DNA of 48,857 nucleotides from NCBI GenBank assembly GCA_016744375.1, contig JADGEM010000033.1, forward strand, positions 1 through 48,857, given 5' to 3'. Within the stretch, counting starts at the first letter, position 1. Each line of letters opens with the position of its first letter. Source of the stretch: Gammaproteobacteria bacterium (GTDB taxonomy: Bacteria; Pseudomonadota; Gammaproteobacteria; GRL18). The position numbers were made by a program, and so were the translations under genes. Under the pieces are notes generated by a model, which did no database searches, was not told the DNA's origin, and was given only the letters and a program-made list of their open reading frames with translations. Of this stretch, positions 8,288 to 15,592 are shown piece by piece.

Positions 8288-9072
8288 CAGGCGGCAGCTC
8301 CTTTGTCCGGTTTATTTCTGCTTGAAGCAATACTGAGTTCAAAGGTTTTGATAATAACCGGGTTTGCCAAGAGTTTTGCTGTTTCAGCATAGACATAGGC
8401 ATCATCACGCTCTTGCTGTGGCTTTTCTATAGTGAACGTATGGGCAACACGCCCCGGATCAACATCCAGAACGATTATTTGATCGCTGAGCCTAACCGCC
8501 TCCATGAGGTCATGGGTAATAAAAAATACGGTCAGTCTGCCATCACTGATCAACTGGATCAATATTTGCTGTAACTCCTGTTTCAGGCCAATATCCAAAG
8601 CGGAAAAAGGTTCATCAAGAAATAATAATTGTGGCTCTATCACCAATGCTCGTGCAAATGAAACGCGCTGCCGCATACCACCACTCAGATCTTTGGGAAA
8701 TTTGCTTAAATCTTTTTTTTCCAGGCCAAAGCGTAAGGCAATCTCAGTGGCTAAATGATAGCGTTGCTGTTTTCTCATGCCTTGTGCTTTGAGTCCAAAG
8801 GCAATATTGTCCAGTGTGGTCTGCCAGGGGAGCAGGCGTGTTTCCTGAAAAGCAAAAGCGTGTTTATTAAAGGTGTTCGTGACTTTGCCTTCCTCAACAT
8901 CCAGAAAGCCTGCACATAAATGCAATAAGGTCGTTTTACCGCCACCGCTGGGACCCACCACTGAGATGACATGACCTTCTTTAAGGTTAAAGCTGATATC
9001 ACGTAAAATCTCATGAGGACCAAAACTATGACTCAGGTGTTGAACGTGTAGTTCCGCATCTAATTCCGCCAT
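8287..9072 (-). CDS. ABC transporter ATPase, SsuB/TauB/NrtD type, 261 aa
   Basis: Walker A GPSGGGKTT (residues 40-48), Q-loop FQETRLLPW, signature LSGGMRQRVSFARAL and Walker B LLFLDEPFSALD are all intact. The Q-loop form is diagnostic of the nitrate/sulfonate/taurine/thiamine-precursor importer branch. It overlaps the permease gene by 13 bases and abuts nnrS, so the three are translationally coupled. It powers import of the ligand bound by the substrate-binding protein encoded at the head of the operon. Confidence 0.92.
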   Translation of the reverse strand: MAELDAELHVQHLSHSFGPHEILRDISFNLKEGHVISVVGPSGGGKTTLLHLCAGFLDVEEGKVTNTFNKHAFAFQETRLLPWQTTLDNIAFGLKAQGMRKQQRYHLATEIALRFGLEKKDLSKFPKDLSGGMRQRVSFARALVIEPQLLFLDEPFSALDIGLKQELQQILIQLISDGRLTVFFITHDLMEAVRLSDQIIVLDVDPGRVAHTFTIEKPQQERDDAYVYAETAKLLANPVIIKTFELSIASSRNKPDKGAAA

Positions 9073-9842
9073 TGTTCTACCTCACGTTTAATGGGTTCCA
9101 TAAAGACATACTCAATAAACAGTAAAAAACCGATCATAATGGTGACCAGAGCCAAAGCCCCAGCAGTATCCAGATGACTTCTTGTGACGGCCAGAGCTGC
9201 GCCAATACCATCGGGTGTTGAAAGTAGTTCAGCCATAACGACTATCTTCCAGCTCATGCCCAGCGCTGCTATCCATGCAGGGAATATATAGGAAAAAATA
9301 TGTGGGAAATAGACATCGGTGAATTTCATTAACAGGGGAGCTTTAAAGCTGTCACTCATGTCTTTTAAATCACCTTCAAGCGTGTGTGTGCCTTGCAATG
9401 CCCCAACAAATACGATTGGAAATGATGCCACAACGACTGTAAATATGACGGTATTATCACCAGTACCAAACCAGATCATGGCTAATACTATCCATGCGAT
9501 AGGCGGCATGCCCATCAGAATGGTGATAATGGGCCGACTCATGATGGATGCAGTGACAAATAAGCCTGCCAGCATACCTAAAAAAGAACCCAGGCCGGCA
9601 GAAATTATAAAACCCCACATGGCGCGTTTTACCGTAATGTGTACATCCTGCATAATACTGTCAGTGTGTAGCATAGTCCATAAAGTATGGAAAGTGCTTT
9701 GGGGAGAGGGGAGAACCAACTCCCCATATTGTTGAAAGCCAAACTCCCACAAAGTAATAAAGAGAAAAATACTCGATACTGCACCCCAACCGCTCCAGAG
9801 ATATTTGGGAAAGTTTTTAATGATATTTAAAAGTGCGTTCAT
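9060..9842 (-). CDS. ABC transporter permease, SsuC/TauC-like, 260 aa
   Basis: Six membrane segments; the cytoplasmic EAA-type loop lies around residues 165-195 (DLKDMSDSFKAPLLMKFTDV then a Pro before the next helix), followed by WIAALGMSWKIVVMAELL, a hallmark of SsuC/ThiX-type permeases. The partner ATPase overlaps it. The upstream ferritin-like gene ends about 60 bases before its start. Confidence 0.9.
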   Translation of the reverse strand: MNALLNIIKNFPKYLWSGWGAVSSIFLFITLWEFGFQQYGELVLPSPQSTFHTLWTMLHTDSIMQDVHITVKRAMWGFIISAGLGSFLGMLAGLFVTASIMSRPIITILMGMPPIAWIVLAMIWFGTGDNTVIFTVVVASFPIVFVGALQGTHTLEGDLKDMSDSFKAPLLMKFTDVYFPHIFSYIFPAWIAALGMSWKIVVMAELLSTPDGIGAALAVTRSHLDTAGALALVTIMIGFLLFIEYVFMEPIKREVEQWRN

Positions 9843-9900
9843 TCTATCTTTTTGTATGAGTCAAAGTTTTCTGGTAATCGATGTTTAACTTGAAATAAAC

Positions 9901-10362
9901 TCATGTTCTACCATGTCTGTGCTTTCCTTTGCCATGACCGCCAGAGCTATTATTTCCAGCGCTGCCTCTCTCAACACAACGTTGGAATGCGGTTAAATGA
10001 TTTTCCTGAGAAGCACGTTGCAAATTTTTAAAGACTTCTTGAACGTCGTTGTAGTTTATAGTAGCTGTCAGCAATCTATTATACATTTCTGCGTTTTCAA
10101 TTTCTGCCTCGACACCTGCTTGACATGCCTGCTGAATACTTTCAGGTACTTCAATACGATTAGGCCATGAATCTTGCGGGACATTTAAGTCATATTTTTT
10201 AAATAAGGGGAGCAGGGCTTCTATATGTCGACCTTCAGCTTCTACAATATTAATAAAGGGGCGAATATCACCAAATGTCTGAATGACTTTTGCGTAGGTT
10301 GCTTGTGCTTTATATTCGTCTTCTATCGCTTCAATTAAAGCATTTTCAAGTTCATCTGTCAT
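9901..10362 (-). CDS. ferritin-like (DUF2202-type) protein with His/Gly-rich tail, 153 aa
   Basis: A four-helix ferritin-like fold is suggested by EDEYKAQATY (residues 14-23), an E-x-x-H pair at E43/H46 (EAEGRH), EAEIENAEMY (85-94) and QENHLTAF (119-126). The last 18 residues are Gly/His/Lys-rich (GGHGKGKHRHGR), a possible metal-binding tail. DUF2202-type proteins are thought to bind a di-iron centre; the reaction is unknown. It is embedded in an ABC importer/NnrS operon, between the binding protein and the permease, and is a clear paralogue of the ferritin-like domain at 23384-24151. The gap to the binding-protein gene is 18 bases. Confidence 0.75.
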   Translation of the reverse strand: MTDELENALIEAIEDEYKAQATYAKVIQTFGDIRPFINIVEAEGRHIEALLPLFKKYDLNVPQDSWPNRIEVPESIQQACQAGVEAEIENAEMYNRLLTATINYNDVQEVFKNLQRASQENHLTAFQRCVERGSAGNNSSGGHGKGKHRHGRT

Positions 10363-10380
10363 GAGTTCTTGTCTTCAATT

Positions 10381-11385
10381 TTATGGGTAATAAAAGCCAT
10401 CATCAGGCAGTTTACCACCAATTAATGCAGGGGTTTTTTCATGCAATATCTTGAAAAAATATTCAAGTTCTTCACGTGCTTCCAGTGCAGGAACATCTTT
10501 AAACTGGCTGACCTTGATTGAGTCAGAAACGGCTTCAGGTGTCAGCATGTCAATGCGTTCCGCTACCATTTTTCCAGCCTCATCTGGGTGTTCAAGACAC
10601 CACTGAGTGGCCTTTTTGTACTCATCAATAAAACGCTGAATGGTTGCTTTGGATAATTTCTTATTAATGACTGCCATGCCGGCTTGTGGAATATGTGCTT
10701 CTCGTTTTAATAACTTTCCCCATTCTTCCTGTAAATCCGTGCTACGGTAAAGATCAGGCGCAATAATTTTCATTGGGAATGATTTTGTTTTTCGAAGTGC
10801 CATTGAAACTGCGGGTTCAGCCAACAGGGCATGATCAACCCGTCGCATAATAAGTAATTGCATAGCATCCAGTGGATTGGAAACATAACGAATTTTAAAA
10901 TCTTTTTTGGGATCAAGTCCGGATTCTTCGGCCAGTTTTGAAAAGACAATGTCGGGCATATCTGCTCGAAATGGCATAGCAATTTCTTTGCCTTTATAAT
11001 CGGCAATTGTCTTTAAAGTTTTATCTCGTGACACCATCCATAAGACGCCCCAGATAGAAACATTTAATAGTCTGATATCAGCACCACGATTATAAAGATT
11101 TGCAGCAACATTGGTTGGGGTAGCAATAAAGTCAACATCACCCCTGAGAGCTAATGCTCGCATCTGATCCGGGTTTTTCCAGATAACAAATTCAACTTTA
11201 TCGGCAATGTCATTTAATGCCCCTGTATTTATCATACGTATTAATGGATCTGAAACAGCGGCAAAGGGGCCGGCAAGTGTAATTTTTTCTAATTTATCAT
11301 CTGCGTGTGATAGTGTGAGGCCGATGTTGAAAATGATCAGCATTGCCAATAGCTTGTGTATGAATTTTTTCAAATTATTATCCAT
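10381..11385 (-). CDS. ABC transporter periplasmic binding protein, SsuA/NMT1-like, 334 aa
   Basis: An N-terminal signal peptide (about residues 1-28, LLAMLIIFNIGLTLSHA) is followed by a type II binding-protein fold: IATPTNVAANLYNRG, GKEIAMPF, LDAMQLLIMRRVDHALLAEP. These segments match the NMT1/SsuA/thiamine-precursor group. The ligand is not readable; sulfonate, nitrate, a pyrimidine, or an iron-related small molecule are all possible. It heads the operon SBP, ferritin-like, permease, ATPase, NnrS, and a Fur-like site lies 83-101 bases upstream of its start. Confidence 0.87.
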   Translation of the reverse strand: MDNNLKKFIHKLLAMLIIFNIGLTLSHADDKLEKITLAGPFAAVSDPLIRMINTGALNDIADKVEFVIWKNPDQMRALALRGDVDFIATPTNVAANLYNRGADIRLLNVSIWGVLWMVSRDKTLKTIADYKGKEIAMPFRADMPDIVFSKLAEESGLDPKKDFKIRYVSNPLDAMQLLIMRRVDHALLAEPAVSMALRKTKSFPMKIIAPDLYRSTDLQEEWGKLLKREAHIPQAGMAVINKKLSKATIQRFIDEYKKATQWCLEHPDEAGKMVAERIDMLTPEAVSDSIKVSQFKDVPALEAREELEYFFKILHEKTPALIGGKLPDDGFYYP

Positions 11386-11467
11386 TTTATTGTGCTTAAA
11401 AAATTATTTAGACAGAAGAAATAAAGTGTTTTGGTCTATAGCCTATTACTAATTAAATAGTATAAAC

Positions 11468-11486
11468 GATAATCAATATCATTTAC
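11468..11486 (-). promoter_or_regulatory. Fur-like site upstream of the ABC/ferritin/NnrS operon
   Basis: GATAATCAATATCATTTAC agrees with the Fur 19-mer at 14 of 19 positions. It lies in the 11386-11564 intergenic region upstream of the binding-protein gene on the minus strand. Moderate match only. Confidence 0.5.
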
Positions 11487-11564
11487 ATGATGTTGATCAA
11501 GCATAAATTATGAATTCTGTAAATCAGCTTAGTAGCTATTTTTATCCGTCTGGAGTACTAAATG

Positions 11565-12149
11565 CTAAATGAGGCTTAGGAATGAGAGAACACCAAATAA
11601 TACAAAAATAAGACCACTGATGCGATGTATAAGCACCTCTGAGATATTCTGTAATAGAGTATATCCTGCCCAGACTCCTAATCCTGTTGTTACGCTGAGA
11701 GCCAGGCTGGCACCAAACCATACCGCATATGCTTCATAAGTACTGGCCAGCCCAGCAACGGCTAACTGTGTTTTGTCGCCAAACTCCGCAACTGAAATTA
11801 ACAAAAAAGTACTCAAAAAAATATTATGACTCAGATGTTTCTGAGCTTTGTTGTTTGTTTCCTCTTCTGAGGAAGTCAATGCAAGGTAACCAAAAAAAAG
11901 GAACAGACAGCCGACCACAAGTGTCATAATCACTTCAGGTATCAACCGGGCAATAATAACACCGACAATTACTGCGGCAAGATTAAGCAAACCAAAAGCT
12001 GTAATGGCTCCCCAAAAGACAGGCCAGACGCGATAGCGGCTGGCTAAGAGCATACAAATCAACTGACTCTTGTCTCCTATTTCTGCAAAACTCACAATTG
12101 TAAATGTTGTAAAAAATGTCCCGAAGAATGATGTAAAGAAATCCGTCAT
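11565..12149 (-). CDS. GDT1/TMEM165 (UPF0016) family Mn2+ exporter, 194 aa
   Basis: Six membrane helices in two homologous halves, each with the family signature E-x-G-D-K-(S/T): EIGDKSQ at residues 23-29 and EFGDKTQ at 121-127. Bacterial members (MneA in Vibrio) export manganese, and eukaryotic ones carry Ca2+/Mn2+. Full length. A Fur-like site is found 50-70 bases upstream, so expression may be tied to iron status; no yybP-ykoY-type riboswitch was recognised in the leader. Confidence 0.88.
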   Translation of the reverse strand: MTDFFTSFFGTFFTTFTIVSFAEIGDKSQLICMLLASRYRVWPVFWGAITAFGLLNLAAVIVGVIIARLIPEVIMTLVVGCLFLFFGYLALTSSEEETNNKAQKHLSHNIFLSTFLLISVAEFGDKTQLAVAGLASTYEAYAVWFGASLALSVTTGLGVWAGYTLLQNISEVLIHRISGLIFVLFGVLSFLSLI

Positions 12150-12183
12150 GTTTTAAAGATGGTTTGTCATGGTAGAAAAGAGG

Positions 12184-12218
12184 GTAATGATAACACAAAG
12201 ATTTAATGATTATCATTT
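12184..12218 (-). promoter_or_regulatory. Fur-like repeats upstream of the GDT1-type gene
   Basis: TAATGATAAC (12184-12193) and TTAATGATTATCATTT (12203-12218) carry a complete ATTATCA heptamer and partial partners. Each is weaker than the divergent-side boxes, but the spacing before the start codon at 12149 is promoter-like. Confidence 0.45.
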
Positions 12219-12285
12219 ATGTTAAGTTCTGATAGTGCGTATCTTTAACAGTAGAAGTACCAGAAAAAGTGACTTAATTCAAATT

Positions 12286-12306
12286 AAATGAGAATAGCTA
12301 TCATTT
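12286..12306 (+). promoter_or_regulatory. Fur-like box, distal copy
   Basis: The core TGAGAATAGCTATCA at 12289-12303 sits inside a dyad with arms AAATGA and TCATTT. It is a weaker 7-1-7 match, and is the distal member of a pair upstream of the 12383 operon. Confidence 0.5.
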
Positions 12307-12343
12307 AATTGAAAAATAACTTGCAATTTGTGATTGATTGGTT

Positions 12344-12363
12344 AATGATAATCATTATCATTT
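12344..12363 (+). promoter_or_regulatory. perfect Fur box upstream of the hemP operon
   Basis: Bases 12346-12360 read TGATAATCATTATCA, a perfect 7-1-7 Fur palindrome, extended to AATGATAATCATTATCATTT. It lies 20 bases before ATG 12383, with AAGGAG between. Confidence 0.9.
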
Positions 12364-12382
12364 AGAAATAAAGGAGTGACTT

Positions 12383-12748
12383 ATGTTTTTTATCCTTGAT
12401 ACCTGGTTAGATAATAAAGTGCCCTCAATCCGGGTTATTAATAAAGAGACTGGGCAGCCTATATTAGAATTTAAGGGTGAGGAAGTACAGCAGTTGTTAG
12501 AGGAACAGATTATTGATATCGAAGATCTCTATTTCAAAAATTCAGATGTTGAGAATGAAAATATCAATGATCTCTTTGTTTATGCAAAACAGAAGAATTA
12601 TAGTTTGCAGGAAAAATTGGAGACGATGATAATTTCTGATCCTCTTAAACGAATTAATGTTAGTACTCTGGCAAATACATTTAACCGATTTGAGTATTTG
12701 CGAAAGGCTCTGTTAACACATAACCCGCTAAACTATCGATTAATATAA
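12383..12748 (+). CDS. hypothetical protein, 121 aa, first gene of Fur-controlled operon
   Basis: ATG follows AAGGAGTGACTT. The product is a soluble acidic protein: MFFILDTWLDNKVPSIRVIN, then EVQQLLEEQIIDIEDLYF, and a basic helical C-terminus ending in LNYRLI. No membrane segment, signal peptide or cysteine motif is visible. I do not recognise the family. It precedes a HemP-type gene by about 90 bases and lies directly behind the best Fur box in the window, so it is presumably made under iron limitation. Confidence 0.7.
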   Translation: MFFILDTWLDNKVPSIRVINKETGQPILEFKGEEVQQLLEEQIIDIEDLYFKNSDVENENINDLFVYAKQKNYSLQEKLETMIISDPLKRINVSTLANTFNRFEYLRKALLTHNPLNYRLI

Positions 12749-12837
12749 GCGCTTAATATAAGCGTTTATTATATAGAGTCGTTTAATTTAATAATCGCTC
12801 AATTTAAGAGTTACTGATTTAACTCATGGAGATCATT

Positions 12838-13008
12838 ATGCCTTTTTTTAGCCAATTATTTAATAAGAAAATAGAGCCCAAAGATTCCACTCCAAAAGTC
12901 TTTGCTGTTGAGATTATGGGGGATGATAGAGAACTAATAATCTTTCATCATGGTAAGCGGTATTTACTTGCTGAAGAAAATAATGGAAATCTAAAACTGT
13001 ATAAATAA
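12838..13008 (+). CDS. hemP: HemP-family protein, 56 aa
   Basis: Start set at ATG 12838 because GGAG lies six bases upstream; an in-frame ATG four codons earlier overlaps that RBS. The C-terminal half (DRELIIFHHGKRYLLAEENN, then GNLKLYK) matches the HemP pattern of a short beta-hairpin peptide with L-x-I-x-H-x-G-x-x-Y-x-L. HemP peptides are strongly Fur-regulated, lie near haem uptake genes in many proteobacteria, and in some species activate haem/iron uptake. Here it is second in a Fur-controlled operon. Confidence 0.72.
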   Translation: MPFFSQLFNKKIEPKDSTPKVFAVEIMGDDRELIIFHHGKRYLLAEENNGNLKLYK

Positions 13009-13058
13009 CGGCCTTATGTATACAACCATTAATCTATTTTTTTCGGAGTCTCGTCCAA

Positions 13059-14369
13059 ATGTGTCAGCAAAAATCATTATTTAAAAAAGCATTCACAAAT
13101 TTCAAATCAACAATGGAAACGCCTGAAATAAAAGACGGCCAAAGTACTGCATCTAAGGTGACTAAACAACGAAGAAAAATTTGGGAGCTTGAGCATAATT
13201 ATCATTGTGCGGTTATCGGTACTTGCCTGACGCTTGATGAAACACGAAAACTGGTCACTCACTTTGCAAAAGAAACCGCAGGTTATAGTGAATATGATTT
13301 TCATACACATGCGGTTCATATGATTTCCTTTAATGATAAACCAGGGAAAAAAATTCAGAATTTTCTTGATCGTAAATTCAAATCAACGATTACTCATTTT
13401 AAAAAAATGGAACGGGATGATTTACGTAAACAATGGAAGTCAGTATTAAGGTCAGGGGATGTGATTGCTACTTTCTGGGCTTTGATTACGCATGCTAAAG
13501 CTGATCCAGATATGATTAAAGATGCCTATGGTGATATTCATATGATGTCTCATCTCTCAGGTGCTGGCAACCGCGCCGATTTGAAGCAGCTCAAACAATT
13601 GCAAAGCGACAGAAATGAGTTAAGAGAAACCTGTGTGATGTGGCAAAGCCGCTTTCAGCAGGAGTCCGTAGAGAATGAGAGTATCAGGAAAGATTTAGCT
13701 TATCAGAAAGAAAATAATGAACAACTCAATAGAGATTTGTTTCATATGCAGTCAACAATAGAAACAATGCTAGTGCAAAATAGTGAGAAAATGCATCAGC
13801 AATTAGAACAGCAAATAGCTAAACTCAGGCAACAGGTGAATCATCTTGATATTACAAACCAGAAACTAAGAGAGCAGATCATTGATTTAAATGAGCAAAT
13901 GGAAGAGACAATCAGCCAGTCTCAATTTCAGACAGCCGAACTTTCTTTAGATACATCTCTAGTTGCTTCAGAAGTAGAAAACGATACGTCTGAAGATAAT
14001 TGTAATGATTGTCCTTTTGGTGAATCAAATGCTGCAGAAGGACTTTGTGGCCGCTGTATTTTGTATGTGGGTGGGAGAACTCGGCTAACCCCACATTTTA
14101 AAAAATTAGTTGAGAACAAAGAGGGGACATTTTTACATCATGATGGTGGTAAGGAACAAAGCTCTCAGGAGCTTTCCAATTTACTGAATAGAGCAGACCT
14201 GGTTGTTTTTCCTATGGATTGTGTGAGCCATAAAGCTTATTTTCAAGTTAAAAAAGCATGTAAAAAACAGCATAAGCCTTATAAAACACTGACTAGTTCA
14301 GGTGTATCATCTTTCTCTTCCCTGCTTGATGGCCTTAACTTTAGCCAGGAGGCAGTCAAGGCATATTAA
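13059..14369 (+). CDS. DUF2325 protein with central coiled coil, 436 aa
   Basis: Three parts are visible: an N-terminal helical region (residues 40-170, beginning RRKIWELEHNYHCAVIGTCL), a long coiled coil (about 185-310, rich in Q, E and N), and a C-terminal DUF2325 domain (about 340-435: LYVGGRTRLTPHFKKLVE, then ADLVVFPMDCVSHKAY). Cys pairs occur in the linker (NCNDCPFGE and GLCGRCI), a likely metal-binding patch. DUF2325 resembles a receiver/Rossmann fold; its function is unknown. It follows hemP by 50 bases and is probably in the same Fur operon. A second ATG at 13110 is possible. Confidence 0.78.
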   Translation: MCQQKSLFKKAFTNFKSTMETPEIKDGQSTASKVTKQRRKIWELEHNYHCAVIGTCLTLDETRKLVTHFAKETAGYSEYDFHTHAVHMISFNDKPGKKIQNFLDRKFKSTITHFKKMERDDLRKQWKSVLRSGDVIATFWALITHAKADPDMIKDAYGDIHMMSHLSGAGNRADLKQLKQLQSDRNELRETCVMWQSRFQQESVENESIRKDLAYQKENNEQLNRDLFHMQSTIETMLVQNSEKMHQQLEQQIAKLRQQVNHLDITNQKLREQIIDLNEQMEETISQSQFQTAELSLDTSLVASEVENDTSEDNCNDCPFGESNAAEGLCGRCILYVGGRTRLTPHFKKLVENKEGTFLHHDGGKEQSSQELSNLLNRADLVVFPMDCVSHKAYFQVKKACKKQHKPYKTLTSSGVSSFSSLLDGLNFSQEAVKAY

Positions 14370-14521
14370 TGGGTTTTATTCTCAGTATGATATTGATTTA
14401 TGTTTGCAACCTATTGAAATATAAAAGAAATATATGTCTGCGGCTTGACTTTTACTAAATGAAGACCTATTCTATTAATAGAAGTTATTAATCTTTTAAT
14501 ATAAACATGAAGGTGATTGTC

Positions 14522-14731
14522 ATGGCTTTACATTTGATATCTCTTGCTGCTGGTGCAGCCACTGGTTCCCTGGTTACTTATATCTATAAAGACAAGGACA
14601 GCCAGGAAAAGATAAAAAATGCTGCAAAAAGCGCAGCTGATAAGGTAAAATCTTTTGTTAAACGTGAGAAAGTGGAAGATGCTGTTGTAGAGACTGCGGA
14701 GGATTTTATTGATGCAGAACCTGCAAGTTAA
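14522..14731 (+). CDS. small YtxH-like membrane protein, 69 aa
   Basis: Start at ATG 14522 with AAGGTG seven bases upstream; the in-frame ATG at 14507 would overlap that RBS. An N-terminal membrane helix with small residues (ISLAAGAATGSLVTYIY) is followed by a charged amphipathic helix (KDKDSQEKIKNAAKSAADKV) and an acidic tail. This matches YtxH/DUF5132-type micro-proteins and resembles the 58-aa peptide of the ferrosome-like operon (LLGLAAGSVAVISWKYSKEK). It is monocistronic and ends before a strong terminator. Confidence 0.7.
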   Translation: MALHLISLAAGAATGSLVTYIYKDKDSQEKIKNAAKSAADKVKSFVKREKVEDAVVETAEDFIDAEPAS

Positions 14732-14765
14732 TTAAATCTGCTTTACATGTATTTAATATGAAAGC

Positions 14766-14803
14766 AAAGCCACTCTTCATTGAATTGGAGAGTGGCTTTT
14801 TTT
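14766..14803 (+). terminator. rho-independent terminator after the YtxH-like gene
   Basis: AAGCCACTCT pairs perfectly with AGAGTGGCTT across a 12-base loop, followed by a run of T. Confidence 0.85.
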
Positions 14804-14822
14804 ATGCTTATGCCGAAAATGA

Positions 14823-14924
14823 CTAATAGATATTGATGTTAAATATGAGTCCAATTGCTAAAATAGCAGTAACTATTGCAGCGATTAGTGTAACAGTCTT
14901 AACAATAGTCAATAATATAGCCAT
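14823..14924 (-). CDS. micro membrane protein, 33 aa
   Basis: ATG at 14924 with GGGA seven bases upstream; the product is almost entirely one membrane helix (MAILLTIVKTVTLIAAIVTA then ILAIGLIFNINIY). Its start lies two bases after the stop of the 53-aa ORF at 14927-15088, so the two may be co-translated. No family recognised. Confidence 0.45.
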   Translation of the reverse strand: MAILLTIVKTVTLIAAIVTAILAIGLIFNINIY

Positions 14925-14926
14925 TT

Positions 14927-15088
14927 TCAAATCCCATCATCGAAACCAGGATTCACACAGTTTCTATTTTTTGTATTTTCTTTTTTGTATTTTCTTTTTT
15001 GTATTTTCTTAATAGTACCTTTGCCTGTTTCGTAGGTTAGGGCGACTGTTAATACTGTGGCAATACCACTAACAATAGGAAGAAACAT
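14927..15088 (-). CDS. micro membrane protein with basic repeat tail, 53 aa
   Basis: The ORF begins MFLPIVSGIATVLTVALTYE (one membrane helix) and continues with a Lys-rich tail (IKKIQKRKYKKENTKNRN). The tail is encoded by three perfect copies of a 14-bp repeat; since 14 is not a multiple of three, gain or loss of one copy would shift the frame. It is divergent from feoA, and the Fur-like site at 15157-15171 lies about 70 bases upstream of its start. Confidence 0.45.
   Translation of the reverse strand: MFLPIVSGIATVLTVALTYETGKGTIKKIQKRKYKKENTKNRNCVNPGFDDGI
14967..15008. repeat. three tandem copies of a 14-bp unit
   Basis: TTTTTTGTATTTTC is repeated three times without mismatch (14967-14980, 14981-14994, 14995-15008). 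It is inside the 53-aa minus-strand ORF. Slippage here would shift that frame, a layout known from phase-variable genes, though three copies is few. Confidence 0.85.
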
Positions 15089-15156
15089 AATATAATACCT
15101 GTGTTAATAAGAATTTGGTTTTAACAGATTATATGATATTTGTAATTTATTGTAAA

Positions 15157-15171
15157 TGATAATAGTTATTA
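15157..15171. promoter_or_regulatory. Fur-like box between feoA and the micro-ORFs
   Basis: TGATAATAGTTATTA matches the 7-1-7 Fur model at about 12 of 14 informative positions and sits within a longer palindrome with arms TGTAAAT and ATTTACA (15151-15177). It could serve the minus-strand micro-ORFs or act as a distal site for feoAB. Confidence 0.65.
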
Positions 15172-15279
15172 TTTACAATCGTAATAACTATTATGTCTTG
15201 TAGCAGCTAGCATCCCTTTAGTGAACAACACAATTTTCCTCGTTTTTATCCAACTTTTAACCAACCATTAACAAACAAT

Positions 15280-15293
15280 TTGATTCGTATCAA
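15280..15293 (+). promoter_or_regulatory. FNR-type box upstream of feoA
   Basis: TTGATTCGTATCAA is a perfect TTGAT-N4-ATCAA site. Its centre (15286.5) lies about 41.5 bases before a start near 15328, predicted from TATTAT at 15316-15321. FNR activation of feo under anoxia, when Fe2+ is soluble, is established in enteric bacteria. Confidence 0.7.
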
Positions 15294-15305
15294 TGTATCC
15301 GTGAA

Positions 15306-15320
15306 TGATAAGTGTTATTA
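15306..15320 (+). promoter_or_regulatory. Fur-like box overlapping the feoA -10
   Basis: TGATAAGTGTTATTA matches the 7-1-7 model with three mismatches and overlaps the TATTAT -10, a repressor position. The match is moderate; context (feoAB) supports it. Confidence 0.55.
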
Positions 15321-15370
15321 TTTGCAAACGCATTTAAGTATTAGTAAAAAATCACATCGGAGATAACAAC

Positions 15371-15592
15371 ATGACTCTCAATTCACTGCAAAAAGGGAAA
15401 TCAGCAACCATAACCACTATTACAGCTGAAAAAGAGCTCAAAAATCGTTTTAATTCTTTTGGTGTTGTAAAAGGTGCAACGGTTCATGTTGAACAATATA
15501 CCCTGGCAAAACAAACCATGGAAATACGCATAAATAAGACTCGTATGGCATTACGCGTTTCTGAAGCTGAGAAAGTGGAGATCAGCCAATGA
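15371..15592 (+). CDS. feoA: FeoA, ferrous iron transport SH3-like protein, 73 aa
   Basis: A small SH3-fold protein with the FeoA pattern: LNSLQKGKSATITTITAEKE, a central GVVKGATVHVEQYT strand pair, and the C-terminal ALRVSEAEKVEI. FeoA modulates the FeoB GTPase at the inner membrane. It overlaps feoB by four bases (ATGA), so they are translationally coupled. No feoC follows feoB. Confidence 0.92.
   Translation: MTLNSLQKGKSATITTITAEKELKNRFNSFGVVKGATVHVEQYTLAKQTMEIRINKTRMALRVSEAEKVEISQ

Noticed and set aside
11493..11500. TTGATCAA as an FNR site for the ABC/NnrS operon
   Set aside because: The two halves lack the four-base spacer needed by FNR/DNR.
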